DNA of 51,065 nucleotides from Thermomicrobium sp. (GTDB lineage Bacteria; Chloroflexota; Chloroflexia; Thermomicrobiales; Thermomicrobiaceae). Below the pieces are notes generated by a model that worked only from the letters and a program-made list of their open reading frames with translations, was not told where the DNA came from and ran no database searches. The stretch spans positions 1 to 51,065 of the forward strand of contig JANZZC010000019.1 in NCBI GenBank assembly GCA_026419575.1. The letters are read 5' to 3'. Shown here piece by piece: positions 34,080-42,828 of this stretch; the first letter of the stretch is position 1, and each line of letters starts with the position of its first letter. The position numbers and the translations under genes were made by a program.

Positions 34080-34780
34080 TAGCGCCAGCGCCGACCGACG
34101 CCGAGTTCGGCGAGGAGCCAGCGGAGAAAGGTGGTCAGAAGGCCCAGGCGGAGCGGCAGGCGGCGCAGTCGACGTGGCGATGTCGCGATCCAGCTCGTCG
34201 TCAGGTGGCAAACCGGCACGCCCCTTCCCTGCAGCCGTTGCAGGAACTCCCGGTCTTCCGCGATCTCCAGTCTCTCGTCGAATCCCCCGCAGTCCTCGAA
34301 GACGGCGCGGCTACAGTACAACATCTGGGCCCGGATGCCAAAGTACGTTTTCCCGATCTCCATGAGGTCGAAGAACCAGCGGTCGAGGAAATCGGTCGTC
34401 TCGGCGATGACGCGCACGCTCCCGGCCGGATAGCCGTAGTGGCGGTGGGCGACGAGTTCGGCGGCGAGCGTCGGTGCCATGGCCGAGTCGGCGTCGAGGA
34501 AGAGGAGGAGATCGCCCCGGGCAGCGGCGGCACCTCGGTTCTTCGCCCGACCGCGTCCCGGGCGCGGCTCCCGCAGCAGCACCACCCGGAGCGGTGCCAG
34601 ACGCGGGGCGAGCGTCGCGACGACCGCTGCCGTGGCGTCGGTCGAGCCGTTGTCGACGACGATCGCTTCGAGCCGCTCCAGCGGCCAGGCCTGCGCAGCG
34701 ACCGAGCGCAGCGCCCGGCCCATGTACGTCTCCTCGTTCCGGGCTGGGATCACTACCGAGACGTCGACCCGGTCGTCCAC
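34076..34780 (-). CDS. family 2 glycosyltransferase
   Basis: A 234-residue GT-A enzyme. VSVVIPARNEETYMGRAL binds the nucleotide sugar, LDADSAM is the D-x-D motif, and CGGFDERLEIAEDREFLQRL holds the ED/acceptor motif. The C-terminal hydrophobic stretch (LRLGLLTTFLRWLLAELGVG) may anchor it to the membrane. It is a close relative of the next gene upstream, probably a tandem duplication. The start at 34780 lies 15 bases after that gene's stop. Confidence 0.88.
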   Translation of the reverse strand: MDDRVDVSVVIPARNEETYMGRALRSVAAQAWPLERLEAIVVDNGSTDATAAVVATLAPRLAPLRVVLLREPRPGRGRAKNRGAAAARGDLLLFLDADSAMAPTLAAELVAHRHYGYPAGSVRVIAETTDFLDRWFFDLMEIGKTYFGIRAQMLYCSRAVFEDCGGFDERLEIAEDREFLQRLQGRGVPVCHLTTSWIATSPRRLRRLPLRLGLLTTFLRWLLAELGVGRRWRY

Positions 34781-34795
34781 CGCGCGCTCCCGAGC

Positions 34796-35509
34796 TCAGT
34801 AGGGCCAGTCGCGACCGATCCCGGCCAGCGCGAGCAGCCAATGCACCGCGGTCACCAGGAGACCGAGCCGCAGCGGCCACCGGTGCAACCGTCGCGTCGA
34901 CGTGAGGACGGCGCTCTCGGTGACGAAGCCGACGCGGTAGCCGGCTGCCCGGATCCGGCGGAGCAGGTCGTAGTCCTCGGCGACACGCAGTCGCTCGTCG
35001 AAACCGCCGACCGCCCGGAACGCATCGTGGCGCACCGCGCACAACTGCGTCGGCACGCGCACGCGCTCCTTCGCCCAGGTCGCCAGGAAGAAGAAGGCAC
35101 GGTCGAGCGGATCGTTGGAGTCAGCGACGACGCGCAGGCTCACCGCCGCTTCCCCACGGTGCAAGTGGGCCACGACCGCCGGGACGAGCGTCGGCGCGAG
35201 CCGCGAGTCAGCGTCGAGGAAGAGCAGTGCCCTGCCTCGGGCGACCCGTGCGCCGCGGTTGCGTGCCCAGCTCACCCCGGGACGCGCCTCCCGCACCAGG
35301 CGGATCCGCAGTTCCGGGTGGGCTGCAGCGAAGCGCCGCACGACGGTGGCCGTGCCGTCGGTCGACCCGTTGTCGACGACCACGACCTCCAGGCGCTCGA
35401 GCGGCCAGGCCTGCTCCAGCACCGAGCCGAGCGCCCGCTCGATCGTCGCAGCCTCGTTCCGTGCCGGAACGACGATGCTCACGTCAGGGCGACGCGATCG
35501 CTGTCGCAT
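34796..35509 (-). CDS. family 2 glycosyltransferase (paralogue)
   Basis: A 237-residue GT-A enzyme with VSIVVPARNEAATIERALGS, VVDNGSTDGTA, LFLDADSRLAP and GGFDERLRVAEDYDLLRRI motifs, and a hydrophobic C-terminus. Its sequence mirrors the neighbour downstream throughout, including QAWPLERLE and PGxxxARNRGA. I start it at ATG 35509, which overlaps the deacetylase by 26 bases, because the longer open frame upstream only shadows the deacetylase. The two enzymes probably add related sugars to one surface glycan. Confidence 0.88.
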   Translation of the reverse strand: MRQRSRRPDVSIVVPARNEAATIERALGSVLEQAWPLERLEVVVVDNGSTDGTATVVRRFAAAHPELRIRLVREARPGVSWARNRGARVARGRALLFLDADSRLAPTLVPAVVAHLHRGEAAVSLRVVADSNDPLDRAFFFLATWAKERVRVPTQLCAVRHDAFRAVGGFDERLRVAEDYDLLRRIRAAGYRVGFVTESAVLTSTRRLHRWPLRLGLLVTAVHWLLALAGIGRDWPY

Positions 35510-36224
35510 ACGTGGCCGGTTCCCCTCCCCGTTCCAGTTCGGCCGCGAGTTCCCGGAGGACGCGACGGCAGACGGCCGAGGACGGCGCGCCTTGCGGGTG
35601 GAAGAAGACCGAAATGCGCGGCGCGACGGCACGCACCGGCGCGAGCAGCCGCGCTCCCAGTTGCGCGAGCGCCTCGTGGACCCATGGCGTCCCCATGTAT
35701 CCTGTCCAGGGTGTCGCCAGGCGACGACCGTCCCGGACGTCGACGAGGAACAGCATCTCGACGAGGTAGGCGAAGCCGAGTTCGGCCAAAAGACCGGGGA
35801 GTTCGGCGGTGTGCAGCCAGCCCGGCGGGCAGAACCCGGTGGTTCGGAACCCGAGTTGGGCCAGGAGTTCGCGGCCGGCCAGGAGACGTGCCCGCTGCTC
35901 CGGCCACGCCAGGCTCGCGAACTCGGCGACCCCCCGGGCGAAGAGCGCTGCCCGAGCGACCGTGAGCGGGTCGCCGCGCCAGCGCCCCGCCCGGGCATGC
36001 GTGTAGCCGTGCAGGACGAGCTCCGAGCCGTTCGCGACCTCTTCCGCGAGGAGTTCGACCAGTGCCGGGAAACGCCGCAGGTCGTCGCGCCCGTCGTGGT
36101 ACGGGATGACGAGCAGGCTGCGCGGCCGTGCGCCGACCGCGTCGAGCTCGCGCAGGAGCCAGCGGATTTCCGCCGTCCAGGCCGGTGCGACATCGTGCAC
36201 CGAAACGAGCACCTGCCGTCGCAT
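35484..36224 (-). CDS. DUF2334-type polysaccharide deacetylase
   Basis: A 246-residue NodB-like enzyme removing N-acetyl groups from a surface polymer. MRRQVLVSVHDVAP carries the first metal/catalytic Asp (HD), HGYTHARAG supplies the metal-binding His pair, and GFCPPGWLHT resembles the active-site Arg/Pro motif. It is the first gene of the operon that continues with two GT2 enzymes and a YkoP-like protein, together a likely pathway for making or modifying an aminosugar-rich glycan. A TAAGAT box (minus strand, 36253-36248) could be its -10. Confidence 0.85.
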   Translation of the reverse strand: MRRQVLVSVHDVAPAWTAEIRWLLRELDAVGARPRSLLVIPYHDGRDDLRRFPALVELLAEEVANGSELVLHGYTHARAGRWRGDPLTVARAALFARGVAEFASLAWPEQRARLLAGRELLAQLGFRTTGFCPPGWLHTAELPGLLAELGFAYLVEMLFLVDVRDGRRLATPWTGYMGTPWVHEALAQLGARLLAPVRAVAPRISVFFHPQGAPSSAVCRRVLRELAAELERGGEPATYATAIASP

Positions 36225-37380
36225 GCGCTCCCCTTCCTCCCGCCGCTATCTTAGTCGCCGCGAGCCCGGAGCGGCGCGGGTTCCGGGAAGTCCGCTGCGC
36301 GCGAGCGAGGTCCCGGCACGACTGGTAGCCGTCCGATGTTCCGGTCTGCCCGGCGGGGATCGCGGATGAGCTGCGGGGCGTCGCGACGGAGCGTCCGCGC
36401 TCGATCGGTGCTCTCCCGGTGGGCCGAGCGGGCGACCGCTGCCCTGCGGTGGACGGATGGCGTTCCGGTCGAGGAACCACCGGCCCGCGCACCGGGTGAG
36501 CCGGCGCGTCGCGCCGCAGGATCCGGCATGCCCGACCCTGCGGCAACCGACCATCGCGCGTGCGGTCGGTCGCCGAAGCGCACGGGCCTCTGACCATCCG
36601 ACGGACCGTCCGGACCCCGTGGGGGTGACGCACCGCCCGCAGGCGAGAACCGCGGTGTCGCCGTCCGTCGAATCTCCGCTCGCGACCGGGGAATCTTCCC
36701 TCGCCCTCGCGTCGCTGTCGCCCCGCACGCCCACCGACCGCGTCGAAGCAGCGGGCGCGTGCCGTCGTGCCTTCGGCGTCCACCGCGGTCGCGGGCGCGG
36801 CCGTCCTCGCCGGAACGCCGCCCCGGCGGGCTTGCCGGAGCGTGCAGGGGTGCCTCCTCCGGGAACCGCCGGTGGACGATACCGGACCCACGGCGGGGCG
36901 CGGTCGACCGTTGCGGCCCGAGCCGGATGATCGGTCTTCCCGGAGCGAGGTCCGCCTCGCTCGTCCGGCGCCGACGGCCGCGTGCCGATGCGGTCCGCGG
37001 CTTCCTGCCCGAATGGATCGCCCACGCCAGCAGTCTCCCGGCACCGGAGCGTCCGCGACGGCGCTCGCTCGCCGACCGGAAGATCCGCTCCATCTCCGGC
37101 GCGGGTGCGACGCACGAGCTGGTCTCCGCCGGCGCTGCTGGGGTTCGCCGGTCCGCCGGGGACGTCTCGCTCTGCCTCTCCCAGCGCTCGCGGCCGCCGC
37201 GCGAGCGAGCATCTCGGGCGTGCGCGCGGGCTGGACGCAGTCGCTCGAGGAGGCGGTGATGGGGCCGTGCGTCCGCGGCGCTGACCGGCTTGCGTCCGGT
37301 TCTCCCTGTCGCTACGATCGCCGCGAGACCCGCGTGGTCGGTCGAACGAGCGTCCGTCGGTGCGGGAGCGAGGCCCTTCC
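36225..37380. other. 1.16-kb gene-free region
   Basis: This is the longest stretch with no convincing gene. Many frames stay open, but their products are Arg/Pro/Ala-rich without family resemblance. I checked for tRNA, RNase P, tmRNA and riboswitch cores by eye and found none. It contains many GC-rich stems, as expected for the composition. It could be gene remnant, a long noncoding RNA or control DNA. Confidence 0.4.
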
Positions 37381-37791
37381 ATGTTCGTCCCAGGACAGGA
37401 GTATCGGCGCGAGGACATCCACCGCCTCTTCGGTGGTCAACGGCAAGCCGGTATCGTGACGCCGCGGGATCATCCCGTCGTGCTCCTGTTCGTGTCGCCC
37501 ACTGGGGAAGTGTACGGCTATCGCGATGGCTGGAGCGACGATGGCCGCTGGTACTTTTACACCGGCGAAGGGCAGAAGGGCGACATGACGTTCGCTCACG
37601 GGAACCGAGCGATCCTGCGGCACCGCGAGCAGGGGCGCGAACTCCACCTCTTCGAGCGGACGCGTCCCGGCGTGTACCGCTACGTCGGCCGGATGGAATG
37701 CGACGGCTACGAGTTCCGCCCCGGTGTGCCCGATCGCACGGGGCGACCCCGCACGGTGATCGTCTTCCGCCTGCGGCCGGTCGGCTCCTGA
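37381..37791 (+). CDS. stand-alone ScoMcrA-type N-terminal head domain
   Basis: A 136-residue protein. It matches from memory the N-terminal head domain of ScoMcrA/SprMcrA-like modification-dependent restriction enzymes, with YRREDIHRLFGGQRQAGI, YGYRDGWSDDG, YTGEGQKGDM and GNRAILRHREQGRELHLFE. In those enzymes the domain precedes SRA and HNH domains; here it is the whole protein, ending RTVIVFRLRPV. It may recognise modified DNA or act with a separate nuclease. ATG 37381 follows GGGAGCGAGG. No frame nearby encodes an HNH domain, so there is no sign it is a broken longer gene. Confidence 0.75.
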   Translation: MFVPGQEYRREDIHRLFGGQRQAGIVTPRDHPVVLLFVSPTGEVYGYRDGWSDDGRWYFYTGEGQKGDMTFAHGNRAILRHREQGRELHLFERTRPGVYRYVGRMECDGYEFRPGVPDRTGRPRTVIVFRLRPVGS

Positions 37792-37954
37792 CCCCTGCGT
37801 CGTGCCGGCCGGTCGCCTCGCCGGCCGCGCGACTGCGCCGGCTCAACCGGCCGTTCACAACGCGAGCGCTTTTTGGACGTCGCCGGTCGCTGCGCGCCCG
37901 CGGCCGCACCGGCCGCCGCGCTAGGGCGGAGTGCCGAGCAGCGCCGCGCGGTCG

Positions 37955-38845
37955 TCACGCCGCGCGTACCCAGCGTTCGATCGCTTCCTCCCACCCCACG
38001 ATCGTCCCGTCATGCACGACGACGACCCGTTCCCCCTCCGTGAGCACCCGTGCCGGATCGGTCAACTGGTCGCCGGCCACGACCGGGATCACGTGCGGGA
38101 CGACGCGACGCAGGAGCTCCGCCCGCGCCAGTGCCCGCTCGACATCGTTCTGGTCGACGGTCGTCGAGACCTCGATCACCAGCCAGACCGTCGGCCTCGC
38201 CGGATGGTCGTCCAGCACGCCGATCGCGATGATGTCGGCGTCGAGCAGCCGCTGCAGCTGACCGCGGGTGAGAGCGTCGCGCACCAGCTTCCGGACTTCC
38301 ATCGGTGGCACGACTCGTGTCTCGTCCATCCAAATACCGAAGATCGCTGGAGCGCGGTCGCGCATCCGTACCTCCAGGTACCAGCCGCGCAGCTGTCCGA
38401 GGTCGTCGGTATGTCGCCGGACTGCCGCAGCGAGTTCGGCGATCTGCTGCTCGACGCGCTCCATGCGGTCGGTGAGGAGACGGATCTGCTCGGTCGTCTC
38501 GGCCTGCTGGCGCTCGACGCGCTCCATGCGGTCGGTGAGTTCGGCAACGCGCTGGGTGAGCGCCTGGATCTGCGCGCTCGTCTCCCGCTGGTGCCCGGCC
38601 AACTCGGCCACGATGCGGCGCAGCTCGGTCAACTGGGCATCGACGAGGGCGAAGCGCTCCCCGATGATGCGGAACCCATCCTGCACCGTCTCGGCCAGTC
38701 GTCCGAGCAGCATCGTCAGCTGGTTCATCTGGTCGGCGAACTGCACGAGTTCGGGACCGAAGATGAGCTGCGCGAGCTGCCGGCGCAGCTCGGGATCCTG
38801 CCGGATCCGCTCGAGCAGCTGTTCCACCAGGTTGTCGATCGCCAT
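37955..38845 (-). CDS. coiled-coil protein with PD-(D/E)XK-like C-terminus (DUF3782-like)
   Basis: A 296-residue protein. After a short N-terminal helix it has a long heptad coiled coil (residues about 50-150) with near-repeated units (ELTDRMERVERQ, LLTDRMERVEQQ). The last ~130 residues form an alpha/beta domain with IIAIGVLDDHPA and VWLVIEVSTTVDQNDVERAL, like the nuclease fold of DUF3782 proteins, but the usual E-x-K is E-x-S here, so cleavage activity is doubtful. Proteins of this type are multi-copy in many thermophiles and of unknown role. GGGAGG precedes the ATG. Confidence 0.8.
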   Translation of the reverse strand: MAIDNLVEQLLERIRQDPELRRQLAQLIFGPELVQFADQMNQLTMLLGRLAETVQDGFRIIGERFALVDAQLTELRRIVAELAGHQRETSAQIQALTQRVAELTDRMERVERQQAETTEQIRLLTDRMERVEQQIAELAAAVRRHTDDLGQLRGWYLEVRMRDRAPAIFGIWMDETRVVPPMEVRKLVRDALTRGQLQRLLDADIIAIGVLDDHPARPTVWLVIEVSTTVDQNDVERALARAELLRRVVPHVIPVVAGDQLTDPARVLTEGERVVVVHDGTIVGWEEAIERWVRAA

Positions 38846-39058
38846 CTACGCGTCGCCTCCCTCGTTTCGAGCATACACCGACGGGCGACCGATGACGGCA
38901 AGTCTACCGGATCGCCGCTCGATCGGCCGGACGCGTGCCGCGCGCTCTGGCCTGGGGTGGCTGGTCAGCCGAGGAGCGCTACGGGACAGCGCTGCGCTGA
39001 CGGCTCGGGCGCCCGATGGGCCGATACCGAACGCCGGTGCTCGCGCGTCGCCCCTTGC

Positions 39059-40465
39059 CTACTGAGCCGCCCCCGCTCGGGTCATCGTCTCGGCGAGACG
39101 CGGCAAGAGCCGCACGTAGGCCCGCGCCATCCTCCGGAAGTCCTCGATCCGGTACGACTCGTTCGGCGCGTGCACTCGGTTATCGGGCATTCCCCAGGCG
39201 AAGAACAGCATGTCGGCACCGAGTTCGCGCTGGAACGTCTCGGCGACCGGGATCGTGCCACCGACGCGGGTCATCAGCGGTTCCTTGCCGTAGAGCTCGC
39301 GCAGCACCTGGCGCGCGGCGGCCAGCGCCGGATGGTCGCGCCGGATGGCGAACGGTCGCGCCGAGCCGGGGAAGCGGGTCACCCGTACCTCGGCCCACGG
39401 CGGGCAGTGCTGCTGCACGTGGCGCTCGATGAGGTCGAGGATCTCCTCCGGGTCCTGGTCGGGCACCAGCCGGCAGGTGATCTTGAGGTGCGCCTCGCAG
39501 GGGGTGACCGTCTTGATCCCCTCGCCCTGGAAGCCGCCCCAGAACCCGTTGAGGTCGAGCGTCGGTCGTGCCCAGGCCCGCTCGAGCGGCGTGTGGCCGG
39601 GCTCGCCCCAGAACATCCTGGCCCCCACGTTGGCCAGGAACTCCTCGGGATCGAAGGGGACCGCGGCGATCTCGGCCCGCTCCTCCGGCGAGAGTTCCCG
39701 CACCTTGTCGTAGAACCCAGCGATCGCCACCCGCCCGTCCGGCGTGTGGAACGTCGCGGCCAGCTGCACCAGCGTCTGGACCGCGTTGGCGATCACCGCG
39801 CCGTACTGGCCGGAGTGCATGTCGGTCGCCGCCGTGCGCAGATCCACCTGGCAGGCGCAGATCCCCTTGGAAGAGAGCGTCAGCGACGGCTGGTCGTGCC
39901 CGTACATCCCACCGTCGGCCGAGATCACCACGTCGCACGCCAGGAGCTCGCGGTACTGCCGGATCGCAGCGGCCATGCTCGGTGAGCCGATCTCTTCCTC
40001 TCCCTCGAAGAAGAACTTGAGGTTAAGCGGCGGCTTGCCGATAATACGGACGAGCGCCTCGATTCCGCAGAGCGCAGCGAACAGGTTGCCCTTGTCGTCC
40101 GAAGCGCCGCGGGCGTAGAGGCGGCCGTCGCGCAGCGTCGGTTCGAAGGGCGGCGTCTCCCAGAGTTCCAGCGGGTCGGGGGGTTGGACGTCGTAGTGTC
40201 CGTAGACGAGGGCGGTCGGGAGCGCCGGATCCACCGGCCAGTGTCCGTAGACGATCGGGTTGCGCTGCGTCGGGAGGAGGCGCACATCGGGAACGCCGAG
40301 CGCTCGCAGGCGTGCTGCTACCCACTCGGCAGCCCGTTCCACATCGGCCTGATGGGTCGGGAGAGCGCTGACGCTCGGGATCCGCAAGAACTCCTGCAGA
40401 GACGCCAAATGCTCCGCCTCGTGTTCGGTCAGGTAGGCGTCGCATCGCTCGCTCAGCTCGTCCAT
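39059..40465 (-). CDS. M20-family dipeptidase
   Basis: A 468-residue zinc peptidase of the M20A/ArgE-DapE-CNDP group. Zinc and catalytic motifs are YGHYDVQP, ARGASDDKGN, EGEEEIGS and the dimerisation-domain His in TDMHSGQYG; the final ligand is in DNRVHAPNES. The protein probably hydrolyses dipeptides. The start at 40465 is preceded by AAAGGAGG with good spacing, and the longer frame upstream is not homologous. It is divergent from the secreted-protein gene. Confidence 0.92.
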   Translation of the reverse strand: MDELSERCDAYLTEHEAEHLASLQEFLRIPSVSALPTHQADVERAAEWVAARLRALGVPDVRLLPTQRNPIVYGHWPVDPALPTALVYGHYDVQPPDPLELWETPPFEPTLRDGRLYARGASDDKGNLFAALCGIEALVRIIGKPPLNLKFFFEGEEEIGSPSMAAAIRQYRELLACDVVISADGGMYGHDQPSLTLSSKGICACQVDLRTAATDMHSGQYGAVIANAVQTLVQLAATFHTPDGRVAIAGFYDKVRELSPEERAEIAAVPFDPEEFLANVGARMFWGEPGHTPLERAWARPTLDLNGFWGGFQGEGIKTVTPCEAHLKITCRLVPDQDPEEILDLIERHVQQHCPPWAEVRVTRFPGSARPFAIRRDHPALAAARQVLRELYGKEPLMTRVGGTIPVAETFQRELGADMLFFAWGMPDNRVHAPNESYRIEDFRRMARAYVRLLPRLAETMTRAGAAQ

Positions 40466-40584
40466 GGCCGACCTCCTTTCCGGGCCGCAGTATCGCAGAA
40501 CCGGGGGAATCATGCAGCACGGGAAGACCTCTGTTCCCGTACCGCGACGATCCTCCGAGGTGATGCATGGGAGAGGGGGATTCG

Positions 40585-41928
40585 ATGGACCGCCGGTTCC
40601 AGGCGCTCGCATGTATCCTCGCCCTCGTCCTCGCGCTCGTTGCTGCAGTACCGCCTGTCGGAGCCGCCCAACAGCCGGGGCTCAGCGTCGCCTTCTGGCG
40701 CACCTGGGCGCGGGCCGACCGCCCGGTCGCCGAGGGGCGGGTCGCGCGCACCTGGATGTGGGGACTGGCGCCGATCTCGAACGTCCTCATCGAGGAGTAC
40801 GACGAGGCCACCGGTATCGAGGGTGAGCCGTACGGCGCTCGCTTCGTCCAGTACTTCGACAAGACGCGGATGGAGGTGACCGATCTGGCTGGAGATCCGG
40901 TCAACCCCTGGTACGTGACCAACGGGCTCCTGGCCAAGGAGCTCATCACCGGCCAGCTCCAGCTCGGCCACAACCGGTTCCAGCCCGCGGCGCCCGCCCA
41001 GGTACCGGTCGCCGGTGACCTGAACGATCCGAACGCGCCCACCTACGCGACCTTCGCTCCGCTGATGCGGTACCAGCCGCTCCCGGTCGGCATGACGGTC
41101 ATCCAGACGGTCGACCGCAACGGCACGGTCGGGGCCGATCCAGCGCTCGCCCGCTTCGGCGTGACCCCGGCGGTGCTGGTGCCGGAGACCAACCACACGG
41201 TCGCCAGCGTCTTCTGGGAGTTCATGAACGCGCGCGGCACGGTCTACGCGGACGGTGCCTTCCGCGAGGACCGGCTCTTCGAGAACCCGTTCTATGCGAC
41301 TGGCCTGCCCTTGACCGAGGCTTACTGGACGACCGTACTCGTGGGTGGCGTCCCCAAGCGGGTCTTGGTCCAAGTCTTCGAGCGGCGCGTCCTCACCTAC
41401 ACGCCGGACAACCCGCCCGGCTGGCGCGTCGAGGCCGGGAACGTCGGCTTGCACTACTACCAGTGGCGCTACGGGCAGCTCGGGCAGCAGCCGATCACCT
41501 GGCCGTTCGCTCGGCCGGAAGAGCTGCCGTATTACGACGCCATGTTCCTCACCCTCGTCGGGTTCGTCTGGAACTTCGACACGCTCTCGGCGTTGCTCCA
41601 GTATCCAGCTTTCGACAATCCCAGCTGGCGCGCGGACGTCGAGCGTCGTCTCGTCTTCCTGCAGGACTGCGCGCGGGCCATGCGCGAGGCGGCGCCGCCA
41701 CCGACGCTGTCCGGTTTCCATTCGCAGCTCATGGCCGGTTTGAGCCTGGTCGAGCAAGGCGCCGCGCGGGTCCGCCGCGGGCTCGACCAGCGCGATGCCC
41801 TGCTCGTCCTGCAGGGGCTCGACGATCTGCAGCGGGGTCTGGAGGCGATCGCCGCTGCGCTGGATACGCTCCCGCTCCGGCAACCGGATGCCTCCCTCTC
41901 GGTCGAGGAAGGAGGCTTCGCCGCATGA
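40585..41928 (+). CDS. secreted protein of a Chloroflexota-type unknown family
   Basis: A 447-residue exported protein. The signal peptide is FQALACILALVLALVAAVPPVGA, followed by a beta-rich domain with characteristic strings WMWGLAPISNVLIEEY, VQYFDKTRMEV, PWYVTNGLLAKELITGQLQ and RRVLTYTPDNPPGWRVEAGNVGLHYYQWR. I recall similar secreted proteins from Chloroflexota, but no function. The last ~120 residues are helical. It starts at ATG 40585 behind GGGAGAGGGG. Its stop overlaps the next start (ATGA), so it heads the run that leads into the Cmr genes. Confidence 0.8.
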   Translation: MDRRFQALACILALVLALVAAVPPVGAAQQPGLSVAFWRTWARADRPVAEGRVARTWMWGLAPISNVLIEEYDEATGIEGEPYGARFVQYFDKTRMEVTDLAGDPVNPWYVTNGLLAKELITGQLQLGHNRFQPAAPAQVPVAGDLNDPNAPTYATFAPLMRYQPLPVGMTVIQTVDRNGTVGADPALARFGVTPAVLVPETNHTVASVFWEFMNARGTVYADGAFREDRLFENPFYATGLPLTEAYWTTVLVGGVPKRVLVQVFERRVLTYTPDNPPGWRVEAGNVGLHYYQWRYGQLGQQPITWPFARPEELPYYDAMFLTLVGFVWNFDTLSALLQYPAFDNPSWRADVERRLVFLQDCARAMREAAPPPTLSGFHSQLMAGLSLVEQGAARVRRGLDQRDALLVLQGLDDLQRGLEAIAAALDTLPLRQPDASLSVEEGGFAA

Positions 41929-42818
41929 ACATCTGCGCGTCGTGCGGCCGAGAACTCTTCGCCGGAGCGCGGTTCTGCCCGGCTTGCGGTCAGCCGGTCG
42001 CGCCGGCCGGGCCGTCCCCGACGCCACCCCCGGGCGAGACGTCTCGCAGCGGGAACGATGGAGCCAGCGGTCCGGAGCCGCAGCGGTCCAGCGGGGCGAG
42101 CGCGACGATCCTGCTGCCACCGCCCGGGGACACGGTACGTGGCGATCCGGTGGTCGCCGGTTCGGCGCCGCGTGGGGAAGAGGCCGCGGGTGCCGCGGCC
42201 GAGAGCGGACGCACGGTCAGGCTCCTCGGCCTGCTGAGCGGGCTGCTCGCGTTCGCCCTCCTGGCGGGCGGCGCCCTGGCCTACGTGGAACTGGGCCGGC
42301 GGGCTGACCGGGAGTCGGCGCTCCGCGGGCAGGTCGCCAGCCTGACCCAGGCCAACCTGGACTTCCAGTCGCAGGTCCAGTCGCTCATCGGCGAACGCGA
42401 CCGCCTGGCCGGCGAGCGCGATGGACTGGCGGCCGAGCGGGATCGCCTGCTCGCCCGGGTCGACAAGCTGGAGAAGACGAAGACCGAGCAGGAGAAGCGG
42501 ATCCAAGAACTCACCGGTCAGGTCCAGGAGCAAGGTCGCCAGCTCAGCCAAGCGCGCGAAGAAGCGACGCGGCAGCAGCAGCGTGCCGAGACGGCAGAGA
42601 GCGTCGGAGCCGTTCTCGCCCAGATCGTGTTTCTCGACGATGAGATCCACGAGGAGTTCGGCAAGTTGTTCGATGCGATGGTCGACATGCAACGAGCCTA
42701 TGACGCTCGTGACTACTACGGTTTCGACGCCGCGTACCAGCGCGGACTGGCTGCTGCCCAGCGGCTCGACACGCTGTTCGCGCAACGCGACGCGCTCATG
42801 GCCCAGCTCGGCTACTAG
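41925..42818 (+). CDS. zinc-ribbon, single-pass membrane, coiled-coil protein
   Basis: A 297-residue protein. A zinc ribbon (Cys4, Cys7, Cys18, Cys21 in CASC and CPAC) opens the protein, a Pro/Gly/Ser-rich linker follows, one membrane helix lies near residues 92-115 (LLGLLSGLLAFALLAGGALAYV), and then a long coiled coil (about 120-215) and a C-terminal helical domain with Asp/Tyr-rich sequence. It would put the ribbon in the cytoplasm and the coiled coil outside, or the reverse. The ATG overlaps the previous stop by 4 bases. It may organise a membrane complex with the neighbouring protease. Confidence 0.8.
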   Translation: MNICASCGRELFAGARFCPACGQPVAPAGPSPTPPPGETSRSGNDGASGPEPQRSSGASATILLPPPGDTVRGDPVVAGSAPRGEEAAGAAAESGRTVRLLGLLSGLLAFALLAGGALAYVELGRRADRESALRGQVASLTQANLDFQSQVQSLIGERDRLAGERDGLAAERDRLLARVDKLEKTKTEQEKRIQELTGQVQEQGRQLSQAREEATRQQQRAETAESVGAVLAQIVFLDDEIHEEFGKLFDAMVDMQRAYDARDYYGFDAAYQRGLAAAQRLDTLFAQRDALMAQLGY

Positions 42819-42828
42819 GAGGATGTGG

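Noticed and set aside
36246-37909. Long minus-strand frames across the 1.16-kb gap and the head-domain gene
   Set aside because: Composition is shadow-like (Arg/Gly/Ser/Pro), no domain is recognisable, and one of them runs antisense to a recognised domain.
38390-38560. Near-repeated stretch around GCTCCATGCGGTCGGTGAG, considered as a CRISPR-like repeat
   Set aside because: The repeat encodes the coiled-coil unit LTDRMERVE in the DUF3782-like gene; there is no regular spacer pattern.
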